47,347 nucleotides of DNA from contig JAQWXR010000044.1 in NCBI GenBank assembly GCA_029254375.1, forward strand, positions 1 through 47,347, written 5' to 3'. This DNA is from Schleiferiaceae bacterium (GTDB taxonomy: Bacteria > Bacteroidota > Bacteroidia > Flavobacteriales > Schleiferiaceae). A model generated the notes under the pieces. It saw only the letters and a list, made by a program, of their open reading frames with translations, was not told the origin of the DNA and ran no database searches. Shown piece after piece: positions 25,894 through 34,793 of the stretch (position 1 is its first letter; each line of letters starts with the position of its first letter). Both the position numbers and the translations under genes were made by a program.

Positions 25894-26495
25894 AAATCCT
25901 GTGTATTGGCCGGAATTACCGCGACCACGCAACTGAACTCGGGAATTCCGTCCCATCGGAACCGGTGGTTTTTTGCAAGCCTGATTCGGCCATTCTGCAG
26001 CCTCGATTGCCCTTTGTGATCCCTTCTTGGTCACAGGATATCCATCATGAGGTCGAATGGGTGGTTCGCATTGGCCGAGTGGGTAAGTTCATTGAGCCGG
26101 AATTCGCTTGGACCTATGTGGATGCAATGACTGTAGGGCTCGATTTCACTGCGCGCGATCTCCAAAATCAGCTAAAATCCAAAGGGCTTCCATGGGAAAA
26201 GGCGAAGGGTTTTGATGGTTCTGCCGTGCTGGGATCCTGGGTAAAAGGTCCCATTGAACCAGGTAATTTCGAAATTAGCCTGAATATAAATGGCCAGCAA
26301 GTTCAAGCGGGGAACACGGCTGATTTCATCTTTCCTTTGGAGCAGCTAATTGCTCACGTTAGCCAGTTTTTTACGCTAAAAACAGGTGATTTACTCTTCA
26401 CGGGTACGCCAGCCGGCGTAGGCCCTGTTTTTCCTGGGGATGAATTGGAGGCGAAATTAGATGGTAAAAGCCTGCTGCGGTTGAGAATTCGCTAG
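25890..26495 (+). CDS. Fumarylacetoacetate hydrolase-family protein
   Basis: 201-residue FAH-fold enzyme of the short type, similar in size to acylpyruvate hydrolase or oxaloacetate decarboxylase/tautomerase homologues. Signs are CIGRNYRDHATELGN at the start, the metal-ligand segment IHHEVEWVVRIG, then VGLDFTARDLQ, KGFDGSAVLG and LLFTGTPAGVGPV. I use the ATG at 25890, which overlaps the exonuclease stop as ATGA and gives the family length; an upstream reading would extend into the exonuclease. The substrate cannot be assigned. It closes the run that begins at the E2 gene. Confidence 0.9.
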   Translation: MKILCIGRNYRDHATELGNSVPSEPVVFCKPDSAILQPRLPFVIPSWSQDIHHEVEWVVRIGRVGKFIEPEFAWTYVDAMTVGLDFTARDLQNQLKSKGLPWEKAKGFDGSAVLGSWVKGPIEPGNFEISLNINGQQVQAGNTADFIFPLEQLIAHVSQFFTLKTGDLLFTGTPAGVGPVFPGDELEAKLDGKSLLRLRIR

Positions 26496-26517
26496 CACAA
26501 ACACAGCGCTAAAAGTG

Positions 26518-26525
26518 TATATTTG
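26518..26525 (+). promoter_or_regulatory. -7 box for the MAM-module T9SS protein
   Basis: TATATTTG matches TAnnTTTG exactly, 31 bases before the ATG at 26557. A start at the upstream ATG (26530) would leave almost no leader, so the box favours 26557. No TTG at the usual -33 spacing. Confidence 0.55.
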
Positions 26526-26556
26526 GTGAATGTGGACTTTTCCAAACACCATCACG

Positions 26557-29500
26557 ATGAAACAACGCCTGCGTCGCATTCTTACGGCCATAGCCCTTGT
26601 CGCCTCTTGGGCGGCTATGTCACAGACTAGTCCAATCACGATCGCTTTTCACGAAAAGTTTGATCCACCTTCCGGTCCTGACTCTGTCACATCCTTTCAT
26701 ACCACGGTAGGCACGACCGTCCCATATTGGAATGACACCTCTGCCTTTTCGGTCTCAGCGCCGAATAGTTACCATGCGAAAGTGGTGCCTTTTGATTCTG
26801 TTATTTTCGAAACAGATGCCTTCGCAACCACGGGCAATATCTTCGTGCGACTTCAGTTTGACCAAATTTGTAAAGTCCACTTTGGTCAGCAAGCCTACAT
26901 CCGTGTTTCGAACGACAATGGTGCTACGTGGACCCGTCTTACAGGCTCCCACTACCGTGGATCATCCGGTGGTTTTCCCTCTACCGGCTATTTTAACGAG
27001 CTATCTTATGCGAATCCAAGTGGAACGCCCTATTGGGGAGGCCTAACTACGGGAGGCACAGGAGTGGCCCCGTCCGCTACATGGTGGGTCGGCGAAACCT
27101 TCGATATCTCGAACATAATCGGCGTGGGGCCAAGTGGAACAGGCCTCGGCTACGCCAATTGTAAGATTCAATTCATTCTAGAATACCGCTCTCCATATGG
27201 CACAGCAAATCCTGCTGGCTGGTTTGTGGACAATGTCAAAGTGGAAGCCGCTCCTTGTGAATTGATTCCTCCTACCTACACTTTTGACCTGATTCCTCGC
27301 CGCGAACCTATTGGGGCACGCTATCAATCAAGCCAAGAGATTCGCCTGAAAGCCAGAGATTTAGAATCTGGAATTGACTCGGTCGTCCTATTCCACCGAC
27401 TCAATGGAGGAACCTGGAATGCCGTCCAAATGAACTCTTCGCTCTCAACCGCTTGCCCAGACTCGGCTGAATACTTCTATACCTTGTCAAATCTAATCGT
27501 GGGTGATTCCGTTGATTGGTATGTTGAAATCTATGATTGCGCCTGTCCTAACATGGTACGCGTCCCCTCAACAAGTAGTACTCCAATGAACAATACGTTC
27601 TGGCTGGACCCATCACCTCCCGCTATTTGTGGCGTAACAACACCCAACAGCTTCCCCTACCTTGTAACCAATTTCCCATGGATAGAATCTTTCTCAGATA
27701 TCAACTGGATTCCAGGCAGCGGAACGGGAGCGACGGGCACCTCCCACCGCGGAACTTTCCCTCAAGGCAATCCCCCCTCAGGAAAAAACTGGCAAGTATC
27801 CCCGAATACGAATACTACGGGTTTTGGCTGGTCCGTCCGAATTGGCCAAACAGGCACCTTGGGCACCGGACCGCTGGGTGATCATACCACCGGTGGCGGA
27901 AAATATCTTTACGCCGAAGCTTCACAAGGCAACACCAACAACAACACCACATTGGTCACCCCTTGTATTAAACTCACCGGACTGAATCATGCCGTTTTAG
28001 AGTTTTGGTATCACAAACATGGAACCCACATGGGCAACCTTCGCGTGGACATTGACACGGGCTCCACTGCCCCAGCATGGGTCGTTGGCGTCATGCTCAT
28101 CCCTGGTCAGCAGCAAACGAACCAAGCTGATCCTTGGCTGAAAGCCTTGGTGAATTTGGACGATTACCTAGGCAAAATCATTCGTATTCGTTTTCTAGGC
28201 AATAAGAATAACACCACTGCCAATGACTTAGGTGATATGGCTATTGATGATATCTCGGTCTACGAACCAGACCCTGCAGACATCGAAATGCTTGCCATGT
28301 ACACGCCAGAGAATGGATTCTGTCAATACACAGCTACAGAAGACGTGACCATTCACCTGCGTTCTGAAGGATTCTTCCCGATTGATACGATTCCTGTTGC
28401 CTTCTCAGTAAAAAACCTGACATCAAATACGACGGTGGTTTCAAGGGATACGATCTTCACGACCTTGAATTTAGGTGACACTACGACACACACCTTTGCT
28501 CCCAAAGCGAACCTAAGCGCTTACGCGAATTATGATATTTACGTTTGGGCCGAGGCACCTGGTGACCCCAATACCAGCAATGATACCTTAGGAGCTTTCT
28601 TTATTGAGCATGTCGCTCCTATTTCGCAATTCCCTCATATTCTAGATTTTGATGGGCCAGGATGGGCAGCTGGTAATGGCAACGCTTCGAATCCAGGCAC
28701 CATGAATACAAATGATTGGGAAGCTCTACCTCCCCCGGCGAACGCTGATTATTCATGGCATGTCGGCAGTGCGCTGACCCCAACATTCACCACCGGACCC
28801 CGCTGGAACCGAAGTCGCTCCGGTAATTACCTCTATACTGAGGCGAGTTATGGCAACAATGGACCAGCCGCCTTGTTTGCCACCACGCGTTGTGTGGATT
28901 TATCCGCCTTGACCAACCCAGTACTCACCTTCTGGTATCACATGTTTGGAGCGGACATCAACATCCTCAATGTACAAGTCGTGCCAAACGGTAGTAATAA
29001 TTGGCAGACGGTAGCAGGTGCCCCTATTTCAGGTGCCCAGCAAAGCAATGAGGTTGATGACTGGCAATACAAGTTAGTTGACTTGTCCGCCTATGCTGGA
29101 GATGTGATTAAAATTCGAATTTTGGCCCGTAAGACAGGCTCTGGAGCTTTAGCCGATATCGCTTTGGACGATTTGATGATCTATGATCAACCTGCAAACG
29201 ATGTAGGCGTGAGTATCATAACCTCTCCACTGAATTCGGTGAACCTATCCAACCCACAAAATGTGGTAATTAAGGTTCGAAATTATGGCACCACATCCAA
29301 GACAGGTATCCCAGTAACCTACCAAATTAATGACTTGTGTACGCCAACAAACACGGGCACCTATACGACTACGTATAGCCCCGCTTTAGCCCCAGGCGCA
29401 GAAGGCACGATTACAGTCACCACAGCACCAACGTATTACGTAGGTGATTTTGAAGTCAAAGCATGGACTACCCTAAGTGGGGACGCTATGACGATCAATG

Positions 29501-31368
29501 ACACGGCTTCCAAGATCTCTTCAGGTGCTACGAGTTACCCAATCTCCTTTGGTCCCGTCAATTTTGATAACTGCGTCGGCGACGAGACGGGCTTCTTTGC
29601 CCAGGGCGGTCCTGGTACCTTGCAAATGTGGGAATTTGGCACACCAGCCAAAGGAAGTGGATGGAACGGTGCCGCATCCGGCACCAACTGTTGGGTCACA
29701 GGCCTCAACGACAACTATCAGCCAGGCAAGACGGAAATCCTGCGTATTCCAACGATGACCAACTTTGATACGGTGGTATCGGCCGAACTGCGCTTCAAGC
29801 AGAAGTTTGACTTCTCTCCAACGGATGGCGGTGTCGTGGAATATTTCCAAGGCGGTAACTGGAACACTCTAGGTAACGCCTCCGTAGCAGTAGGTTACAA
29901 TTGGTATGGTTCCGGCTACGGATCTCCTTCGGTGTCCTCACTGAACTCTGCAGGCTGGGCAGGAAGTACAGGGGGACAGTGGATTACCTCTTCTATTCCA
30001 TTGAATGTTTGGAACTTCTCCCCTAATCCAATTAGTTTGCGTTTCCGCATGGCCTCTGCCGCAGGATCGTCCGCAAAAGGTTGGGCCATTGATGACTTCG
30101 AGGTGTACGTTCCCCCACAGAACTCCGCTTCTCCCGTTGAAGTTGATACCCGTGAGTATATCGTTATCCCAGGAGATACCTCGCATATCCGAGTTCGAAT
30201 TGAAAACACCGGAGCTAAAAAACTCGATAGTTGTCTCGTTCGATTCCAAGTAAATGGTGGCACATGGAGCAATTACGAAACCGTCGTTTTTGTCAACAAG
30301 AAGAACGGCAATGTGGCTCCTTTGCTTCGCGGACAACGTCAATGGTATGACTTCAACCAAGTATGGGTCAACCAAGGCGCTGGAACCTACAATATTTGTG
30401 TGGAGACTGCTCGACCAAACAATAAGCAAGACAACTTGTCTTCAGATGATGTGCTCTGCTTGCCTGTGACTACCCTGGATGAAATCACCATTGACATCGT
30501 CAATGGGTATTGTAATGATTTCGAAGACCCGACCATTCCTTCATGGTTGCCCTTACATACGACGAACAAGTTGCTCGACCACGACTGGGAGTTTGGAACA
30601 CCCAATCAAACTGGCCTCAACGCGGCAGCGAGCGGTAGCAAGGCTTGGATGACGCGCTTGGATAGCAACTACCATCACACTGGGCAGTCTGCTCTTCACA
30701 CGCCATTCTTTGTCTTGGATACCAACAAGACCTACTCGATGAGCTTTAATCACAACATGATTTCCGAGCTATATCATGACGGAGGAAGTGTTGACTGGTC
30801 CTACGATGGTGGTATCACATGGTATACATTAGGAAACACCCTCACGAATGGTTTGTGGTACAACACCGTGCACGTGACGTCACTCGATATTGTCCGACCG
30901 GGCTGGAGTGGTAACACCAACGGCTACACCAGCTCTATCATCAAGTTCACTGTGGAGAATTCCGGTAAGCTCGTCTTCCGATTCCGTTTTGGATCTGATT
31001 ACACCATTGACAATCAAGGGTGGGCTATTGATGACTTCTGTATTGAAGAGGCGCCATTTGGCACACCTGCTGATATCGTCGGGATTGGGGTTCCAGAAAT
31101 CGAGATTCCTGGTTTCTTCCTAGGTCACGTCTCTCCTAACCCATTGAGCGGCCAAGGAGCCTTCATGTTCAACTCTTCTAAGCCGGTCACAGTGCATTAC
31201 AGCATCACGAATAGCTTGGGCCAAGTTCTTAGCGACGCGAGCGTCAAAGGAGAAGAAGGCTACAACCGAGTTGACCTAGACGCTAGCGCATGGTCAGCAG
31301 GACTATATATGATGGAAGTTACCGTGGATGGCCAAAGCTTGACACGTAAGTTCATTGTTGAGCACTAA
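26557..31368 (+). CDS. Giant T9SS-secreted multi-domain (MAM-like) surface protein
   Basis: 1603-residue secreted protein without a recognisable enzyme domain. The signal peptide is MKQRLRRILTAIALVASWAAMSQ; the start at 26557 puts it at the very N-terminus and fits the -7 box. At least five jelly-roll (MAM-like) modules are visible. One lies near residues 55-230. Two similar ones lie at about 362-571 and 689-878 (shared pattern KYLYAEAS or NYLYTEAS, EFWYHKHG or TFWYHMFG, DMAIDDISVYE or DIALDDLMIYD). Two of another type lie at about 1002-1185 and 1315-1501 (WEFGTP, KGWAIDDFEVY or QGWAIDDFCIE). CARDB-like strands join them (NDTLGAFFIEH). A T9SS type A domain (about 1518-1603) ends the protein. 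Likely a surface adhesin or carbohydrate-binding protein; ligand unknown. Confidence 0.88.
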   Translation: MKQRLRRILTAIALVASWAAMSQTSPITIAFHEKFDPPSGPDSVTSFHTTVGTTVPYWNDTSAFSVSAPNSYHAKVVPFDSVIFETDAFATTGNIFVRLQFDQICKVHFGQQAYIRVSNDNGATWTRLTGSHYRGSSGGFPSTGYFNELSYANPSGTPYWGGLTTGGTGVAPSATWWVGETFDISNIIGVGPSGTGLGYANCKIQFILEYRSPYGTANPAGWFVDNVKVEAAPCELIPPTYTFDLIPRREPIGARYQSSQEIRLKARDLESGIDSVVLFHRLNGGTWNAVQMNSSLSTACPDSAEYFYTLSNLIVGDSVDWYVEIYDCACPNMVRVPSTSSTPMNNTFWLDPSPPAICGVTTPNSFPYLVTNFPWIESFSDINWIPGSGTGATGTSHRGTFPQGNPPSGKNWQVSPNTNTTGFGWSVRIGQTGTLGTGPLGDHTTGGGKYLYAEASQGNTNNNTTLVTPCIKLTGLNHAVLEFWYHKHGTHMGNLRVDIDTGSTAPAWVVGVMLIPGQQQTNQADPWLKALVNLDDYLGKIIRIRFLGNKNNTTANDLGDMAIDDISVYEPDPADIEMLAMYTPENGFCQYTATEDVTIHLRSEGFFPIDTIPVAFSVKNLTSNTTVVSRDTIFTTLNLGDTTTHTFAPKANLSAYANYDIYVWAEAPGDPNTSNDTLGAFFIEHVAPISQFPHILDFDGPGWAAGNGNASNPGTMNTNDWEALPPPANADYSWHVGSALTPTFTTGPRWNRSRSGNYLYTEASYGNNGPAALFATTRCVDLSALTNPVLTFWYHMFGADINILNVQVVPNGSNNWQTVAGAPISGAQQSNEVDDWQYKLVDLSAYAGDVIKIRILARKTGSGALADIALDDLMIYDQPANDVGVSIITSPLNSVNLSNPQNVVIKVRNYGTTSKTGIPVTYQINDLCTPTNTGTYTTTYSPALAPGAEGTITVTTAPTYYVGDFEVKAWTTLSGDAMTINDTASKISSGATSYPISFGPVNFDNCVGDETGFFAQGGPGTLQMWEFGTPAKGSGWNGAASGTNCWVTGLNDNYQPGKTEILRIPTMTNFDTVVSAELRFKQKFDFSPTDGGVVEYFQGGNWNTLGNASVAVGYNWYGSGYGSPSVSSLNSAGWAGSTGGQWITSSIPLNVWNFSPNPISLRFRMASAAGSSAKGWAIDDFEVYVPPQNSASPVEVDTREYIVIPGDTSHIRVRIENTGAKKLDSCLVRFQVNGGTWSNYETVVFVNKKNGNVAPLLRGQRQWYDFNQVWVNQGAGTYNICVETARPNNKQDNLSSDDVLCLPVTTLDEITIDIVNGYCNDFEDPTIPSWLPLHTTNKLLDHDWEFGTPNQTGLNAAASGSKAWMTRLDSNYHHTGQSALHTPFFVLDTNKTYSMSFNHNMISELYHDGGSVDWSYDGGITWYTLGNTLTNGLWYNTVHVTSLDIVRPGWSGNTNGYTSSIIKFTVENSGKLVFRFRFGSDYTIDNQGWAIDDFCIEEAPFGTPADIVGIGVPEIEIPGFFLGHVSPNPLSGQGAFMFNSSKPVTVHYSITNSLGQVLSDASVKGEEGYNRVDLDASAWSAGLYMMEVTVDGQSLTRKFIVEH

Positions 31369-31387
31369 ACGTAGATTTTTCTACTCC

Positions 31388-31419
31388 AACGCCGCGGCCT
31401 CACCGCGGCGTTTTTTTTT
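31388..31419 (+). terminator. Intrinsic terminator of the large T9SS gene
   Basis: ACGCCGCGG (31389-31397) pairs perfectly with CCGCGGCGT (31403-31411) around a CCTCA loop, followed by nine T in a row. It starts about 20 bases after the stop codon. Confidence 0.93.
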
Positions 31420-31511
31420 ATCTTTTTCATCGTCCGTCAGCATGTGACCCTTTCTGAAGGAATCAACTCAAGAGGGGAACTTAGGTATTTCAAATACAGC
31501 ATTTTGAAATC

Positions 31512-31546
31512 AAAAAAGAGCCTCTTCGAAGGAAGAGGCTCTTTTT
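31512..31546. terminator. Bidirectional intrinsic terminator
   Basis: A perfect 15-bp stem (AAAAAGAGCCTCTTC at 31513-31527 with its complement at 31532-31546) with a GAAG loop, bounded by A on the left and T on the right. It works on either strand and most likely ends the desaturase transcript, whose stop is 26 bases away. The interval 31420-31511 between the two hairpins shows no gene. Confidence 0.9.
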
Positions 31547-31572
31547 AATTCAAACTACTTAGTACTAACTAA

Positions 31573-32310
31573 TTATCTGTAGCTAGGTGACTTAATACGT
31601 ATCACGCCTAAGGCATGGAGTAGCTTCATAATTAAAAAGGTTACATCAATTTCATGCCATTTGACTCCAAAATTGGCACTGTTGGCATTTTTATGGTGAT
31701 TATTGTGATAGGCCTCCCCCATCATTAGAAAATCAAAAGGGAATAGATTTTTACTTGTATTGTCTACTTTATAATTCACATATCCATACACATGGGCGAA
31801 CCAATTTATGATGGCACCATGAATAGGTGCCATTAATAATATCACCGGAAACAAAAGCCACTCCCACCAATTATTGGTAAACAATAAAAAAATGGAAGCG
31901 TACACGCTAATCCAAAGCAATCGAGAAAATCTAGAACTCGCGAATCGATCAAAAGTCTCCCATTGTGGAACATTCTGTGTATAGCGTTGATCGACAGCTA
32001 CACGTTTCATGTTAATATCTTGATAGATGTTTCGTGTTTTCCACATCATCACAAATAAATTCGCATCATGAGTGGGAGAATGTGGATCACTCTCCGTGTC
32101 CGTGTGGGCATGGTGCATGCGGTGCATTATACCGTAACCATAAGCACTTAAATAGCTAGAACCTTGAAAGAACCAGGTTAAAATAAAGGTCAAACGCTCC
32201 ATTCTCTTGGACATTGTAAACACTTCATGTGCCGCATATCTATGAAGGAAGAACGATTGAAAAAACAATCCTCCATACCACAAGACTAAAACGAAGAGAA
32301 AAATTATCAT
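31573..32310 (-). CDS. Membrane fatty-acid (acyl-CoA/acyl-lipid) desaturase
   Basis: 245-residue membrane di-iron desaturase that introduces a double bond in acyl chains at the inner membrane. The three histidine boxes are complete: HRYAAH (23-28), HRMHHAH (63-69) and HNNHH (202-206). Hydrophobic segments surround them (about 1-22, 40-60, 130-150 and 155-175). Size is at the short end of the family but all boxes are present. Composition is unusual: sampled lines of the gene count about 30-40% G+C, against about 55% in the neighbouring mltG-dapF genes, which suggests acquisition from a lower-G+C relative. It is flanked by a strong terminator and stands alone. Such enzymes commonly adjust membrane fluidity in the cold. 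Confidence 0.92.
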   Translation of the reverse strand: MIIFLFVLVLWYGGLFFQSFFLHRYAAHEVFTMSKRMERLTFILTWFFQGSSYLSAYGYGIMHRMHHAHTDTESDPHSPTHDANLFVMMWKTRNIYQDINMKRVAVDQRYTQNVPQWETFDRFASSRFSRLLWISVYASIFLLFTNNWWEWLLFPVILLMAPIHGAIINWFAHVYGYVNYKVDNTSKNLFPFDFLMMGEAYHNNHHKNANSANFGVKWHEIDVTFLIMKLLHALGVIRIKSPSYR

Positions 32311-32423
32311 TTGCTGGAATTTTTAGAATTAAATACTTGAACAACTTCATGAGTTAAAGGTTCGAGTTTAAATGGATGATTGAACCATAAAATCGTTGGG
32401 TGGCGCCCAATTCTTCCGGAATG

Positions 32424-33446
32424 TCAGCGTCGAATTCCACGTCGATTAAGGCTCTGGTGGTAGCGTGCAGCGTTGCGCAGATGCTCAGCATAGGTCCGTG
32501 CAAAGGCATGGTAGCCTGGTCGGACTGGATCAGCGCACATATATATCTCGGATTGGGCCTCTGCTTTGAGGACCGCATCGAGAATTTCTGGCTCCACCGT
32601 AGACAAAGGACCCGGAGGCAAGCCATCTCGACGATACGTATTGTATGGATGTTCCAGTTTCGTCATAGCTCGGGTCACGCGTCGAATGACCCCGGCATCA
32701 GGAAAGCGGTCCAGATAGGCCCAAACCACCGTTGGGTCTGCTTCTAAACGCTTTCCAATTTTTAGACGAGCCAAGTACAAGCCCGCCACCCGGGCTAGTT
32801 CATCCCGTTGCTTTGTTTCTGATTGCGTAATACTTGCCAAGACAAGGACTTGCTTTGGGCTTAGTCCCATTCGAGCCGCACGACCCAGGCGCTCAGAATT
32901 CCAAAATATAGCATGTTCTCGGGCTAAACGTCGGGCCAAATCCTTCGGATAGTAAGACCAGTAAACTTGATAGGAATTTGGAATAATCTGATCAAAACCC
33001 AAGTGCTTTGTCAAGACCGCATGTGCACTATCTGCGCTGTATCCAAAGACCTCCATGAGCTGTGTTTCGATGGCCTCCGCTTTTTGATAGCCCCGAATAC
33101 GAAGCCAAATCGGGTCTTCATACCCAAACTCAATCTTTCTCAGTACTTGCATCAAGCCCATGCCTGCTGAGATGCGGTAGTGCCCTCGTTTCGCTTTTGG
33201 ATTCCCTCTGAGCGAATTAAGTATTTGAAGGGCCGTAGGTCGGTAGAGTTCCCCTGAGGAACGCAATGGCTCCAGGGCATCCCAGCTTGTCAAACCGGTA
33301 TCTGCGATGTATAAGTCAAAGGGCTCCTCGGACACATACAACGGGGCATTCACTGTCCAACGATAGGCAAAAATGGCCAGGACAAAAAGAATGGCGATTC
33401 CAAATACACCGCGAATCAGTCGCCGTTTTTGTCTATTCCGTTTCAT
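32424..33446 (-). CDS. mltG: MltG-type endolytic murein transglycosylase
   Basis: 340-residue inner-membrane protein of the YceG/MltG family, which cuts nascent glycan strands and so sets their length. A basic start and one transmembrane helix (about 12-30) precede a LysM-like region and the catalytic domain. Core motifs are LASITQSETKQRDELARVAGLYLARL (203-228), GKRLEADPTVVWA, YNTYRRDGLPPGPL and YHAFARTYAEHLRNAARY. The usual ASIxEKET element reads ASITQSET here: the first acidic position is Gln208 while Glu210 is kept. I take Glu210 as the likely catalytic residue. The start at 33446 overlaps the stop of the GNAT gene as ATGA. The dapF-GNAT-mltG run links lysine/DAP supply and cell-wall synthesis. 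Confidence 0.9.
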   Translation of the reverse strand: MKRNRQKRRLIRGVFGIAILFVLAIFAYRWTVNAPLYVSEEPFDLYIADTGLTSWDALEPLRSSGELYRPTALQILNSLRGNPKAKRGHYRISAGMGLMQVLRKIEFGYEDPIWLRIRGYQKAEAIETQLMEVFGYSADSAHAVLTKHLGFDQIIPNSYQVYWSYYPKDLARRLAREHAIFWNSERLGRAARMGLSPKQVLVLASITQSETKQRDELARVAGLYLARLKIGKRLEADPTVVWAYLDRFPDAGVIRRVTRAMTKLEHPYNTYRRDGLPPGPLSTVEPEILDAVLKAEAQSEIYMCADPVRPGYHAFARTYAEHLRNAARYHQSLNRRGIRR

Positions 33447-33961
33447 TTCCGAGCAGACCATTGAAATAAGGCCACATCCTTCCATCCCTGCGGGGTTTTC
33501 ACCCAACGGTTCCATGTCCCTATGTGTTGAAAATTCGCTTTGGTAAAGCTTCGGATGGCCGCTTGATTATCGGTATAAACTTGAGCATGCAGACTTTCCA
33601 GCATGGCATGCCCACTCGCCCATGCTTGAAGCAGACGCAGTCCCTCTATGGCTAAACCTTTTCCTCGCATTTCTGGCGAAATTAGGATGCCCACTTCGGC
33701 GCGTAAATGGATGCGCTTTGCAGCAAAAACATCAAATAATCCCAACGGACGATCCTCATATGCGGCGCAAAGAATGAAGCGCATTTGGCCAGTATCCCAA
33801 AAATCACGCCCGGATGCGGCGATGTATTTTTCGAGAGTGTCCTTCGCAAAAGGGCTTGATCGTTGCCCTGATATCCAATGGGCAGGATTGTTTTCCCACG
33901 TCATGAGGTACGTGATGTCTGACGGCTCTAGGGCGCGCAATCTATAGTTTACCAAAGCCAA
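33443..33961 (-). CDS. GNAT-family N-acetyltransferase (RimJ/RimL-like)
   Basis: 172-residue cytosolic acetyltransferase. N-terminal YRLRALEPSDITYLMTWEN is the usual start of RimJ/RimL or SpeG-type GNATs. The acetyl-CoA loop reads ISPEMRGKGLAIEGLRLL (about 92-109) and the C-terminal part has VYTDNQAAIRSFTKANFQ, the typical NxxAIxxYxKxGF pattern. The substrate (protein N-terminus, polyamine or small amine) is not readable. It overlaps dapF by 13 bases upstream and mltG by 4 bases downstream, so all three are likely translated from one transcript. Confidence 0.88.
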   Translation of the reverse strand: MALVNYRLRALEPSDITYLMTWENNPAHWISGQRSSPFAKDTLEKYIAASGRDFWDTGQMRFILCAAYEDRPLGLFDVFAAKRIHLRAEVGILISPEMRGKGLAIEGLRLLQAWASGHAMLESLHAQVYTDNQAAIRSFTKANFQHIGTWNRWVKTPQGWKDVALFQWSARK

Positions 33962-34731
33962 ACTCCTTCAAAAATGAAGACCGCAGGGCCCGTAAGTCGA
34001 ATGTTGCTGAACCATTCCCCCTCTTTGTTAAAATCCACCCTCAGGCGTCCGCCTCGAGCCTCTATGGTGATTGGCGAGGGGAGACCGTGGTATTGATGGA
34101 GGGCCAAGGCGCCCGCTACCGCCCCAGTGCCGCAGCTAAGCGTTTCCGCCTCCACGCCTCGTTCATAGGTTCGGATTTGCCAAGCGCCCTCGGTGCCAGT
34201 AGGAGAAAGCCAGTTAATATTGGCTCCGCCAGCCGCCGCATAGGGACCATAGCGAAGGGATGGACCATCTACTGCCAGGTCAATGGCATCGACATTTTCC
34301 ACAAAGCAAAGGTGATGAGGCGAGCCAGTATGTACATAGAATCCTTGGTGCTGCGCATGTAGATGGGAGGCGTTGGAAAAGTGTACTTTGATCTGATCTG
34401 CTGAATGACGTTCAGCTTGGTGGAGGCCATCCGATGCGAAAAAATGGCAGATTTCTCCGACAAAAAGTCCATGACGGAAGGCAAAATCAACCGCGCAGCG
34501 CGATCCATTGCCACATAAACTGCCTAATCCTCCATCCGCATTGTAATAATCGAGATGAAAATCAGCGCCGTCAACTGCCCAAAGGATCATCAAGCCATCC
34601 GCTCCAATCCCTGTATGCCGGCTGCAAGCGCGGGCCACACGGGCCGATTCCCAGATTTGGCGAGGTCCCTCCCCACGCAGGAGTATGAAATCATTCCCGG
34701 TTCCGTGGTATTTTTCGAAGTGCTGCGCCAT
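33949..34731 (-). CDS. dapF: Diaminopimelate epimerase
   Basis: 260-residue enzyme converting LL-DAP to meso-DAP for lysine and peptidoglycan. The two catalytic cysteines are visible: Cys73 in GSLCGNGSRCA and Cys200 in AETLSCGTGAVAGA. The N-terminus FEKYHGTGNDF is the standard family start, which fixes the ATG at 34731 rather than upstream readings. The protein is a little shorter than the common 274 residues but complete. A TACTTTTA box ends 4 bases before the ATG on the minus strand. It leads the dapF-GNAT-mltG run and is divergent from the HtrA gene across 62 bases. Confidence 0.95.
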   Translation of the reverse strand: MAQHFEKYHGTGNDFILLRGEGPRQIWESARVARACSRHTGIGADGLMILWAVDGADFHLDYYNADGGLGSLCGNGSRCAVDFAFRHGLFVGEICHFFASDGLHQAERHSADQIKVHFSNASHLHAQHQGFYVHTGSPHHLCFVENVDAIDLAVDGPSLRYGPYAAAGGANINWLSPTGTEGAWQIRTYERGVEAETLSCGTGAVAGALALHQYHGLPSPITIEARGGRLRVDFNKEGEWFSNIRLTGPAVFIFEGVWLW

Positions 34732-34735
34732 AGTG

Positions 34736-34743
34736 TAAAAGTA
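34736..34743 (-). promoter_or_regulatory. Possible -7 box abutting the dapF start
   Basis: On the minus strand TACTTTTA, then CACT, then ATG. One base off TAnnTTTG at the last position and identical to the box before recR. Confidence 0.35.
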
Positions 34744-34793
34744 GGAAGTGGAACAGTTTTTGAAATTTGACTTTCGAACTAAATCTAAAATCC

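Noticed and set aside
31420-31511. Small RNA or gene between the two terminators
   Set aside because: No start with a ribosome-binding context, no promoter box and no conserved RNA fold seen. Nothing can be claimed.
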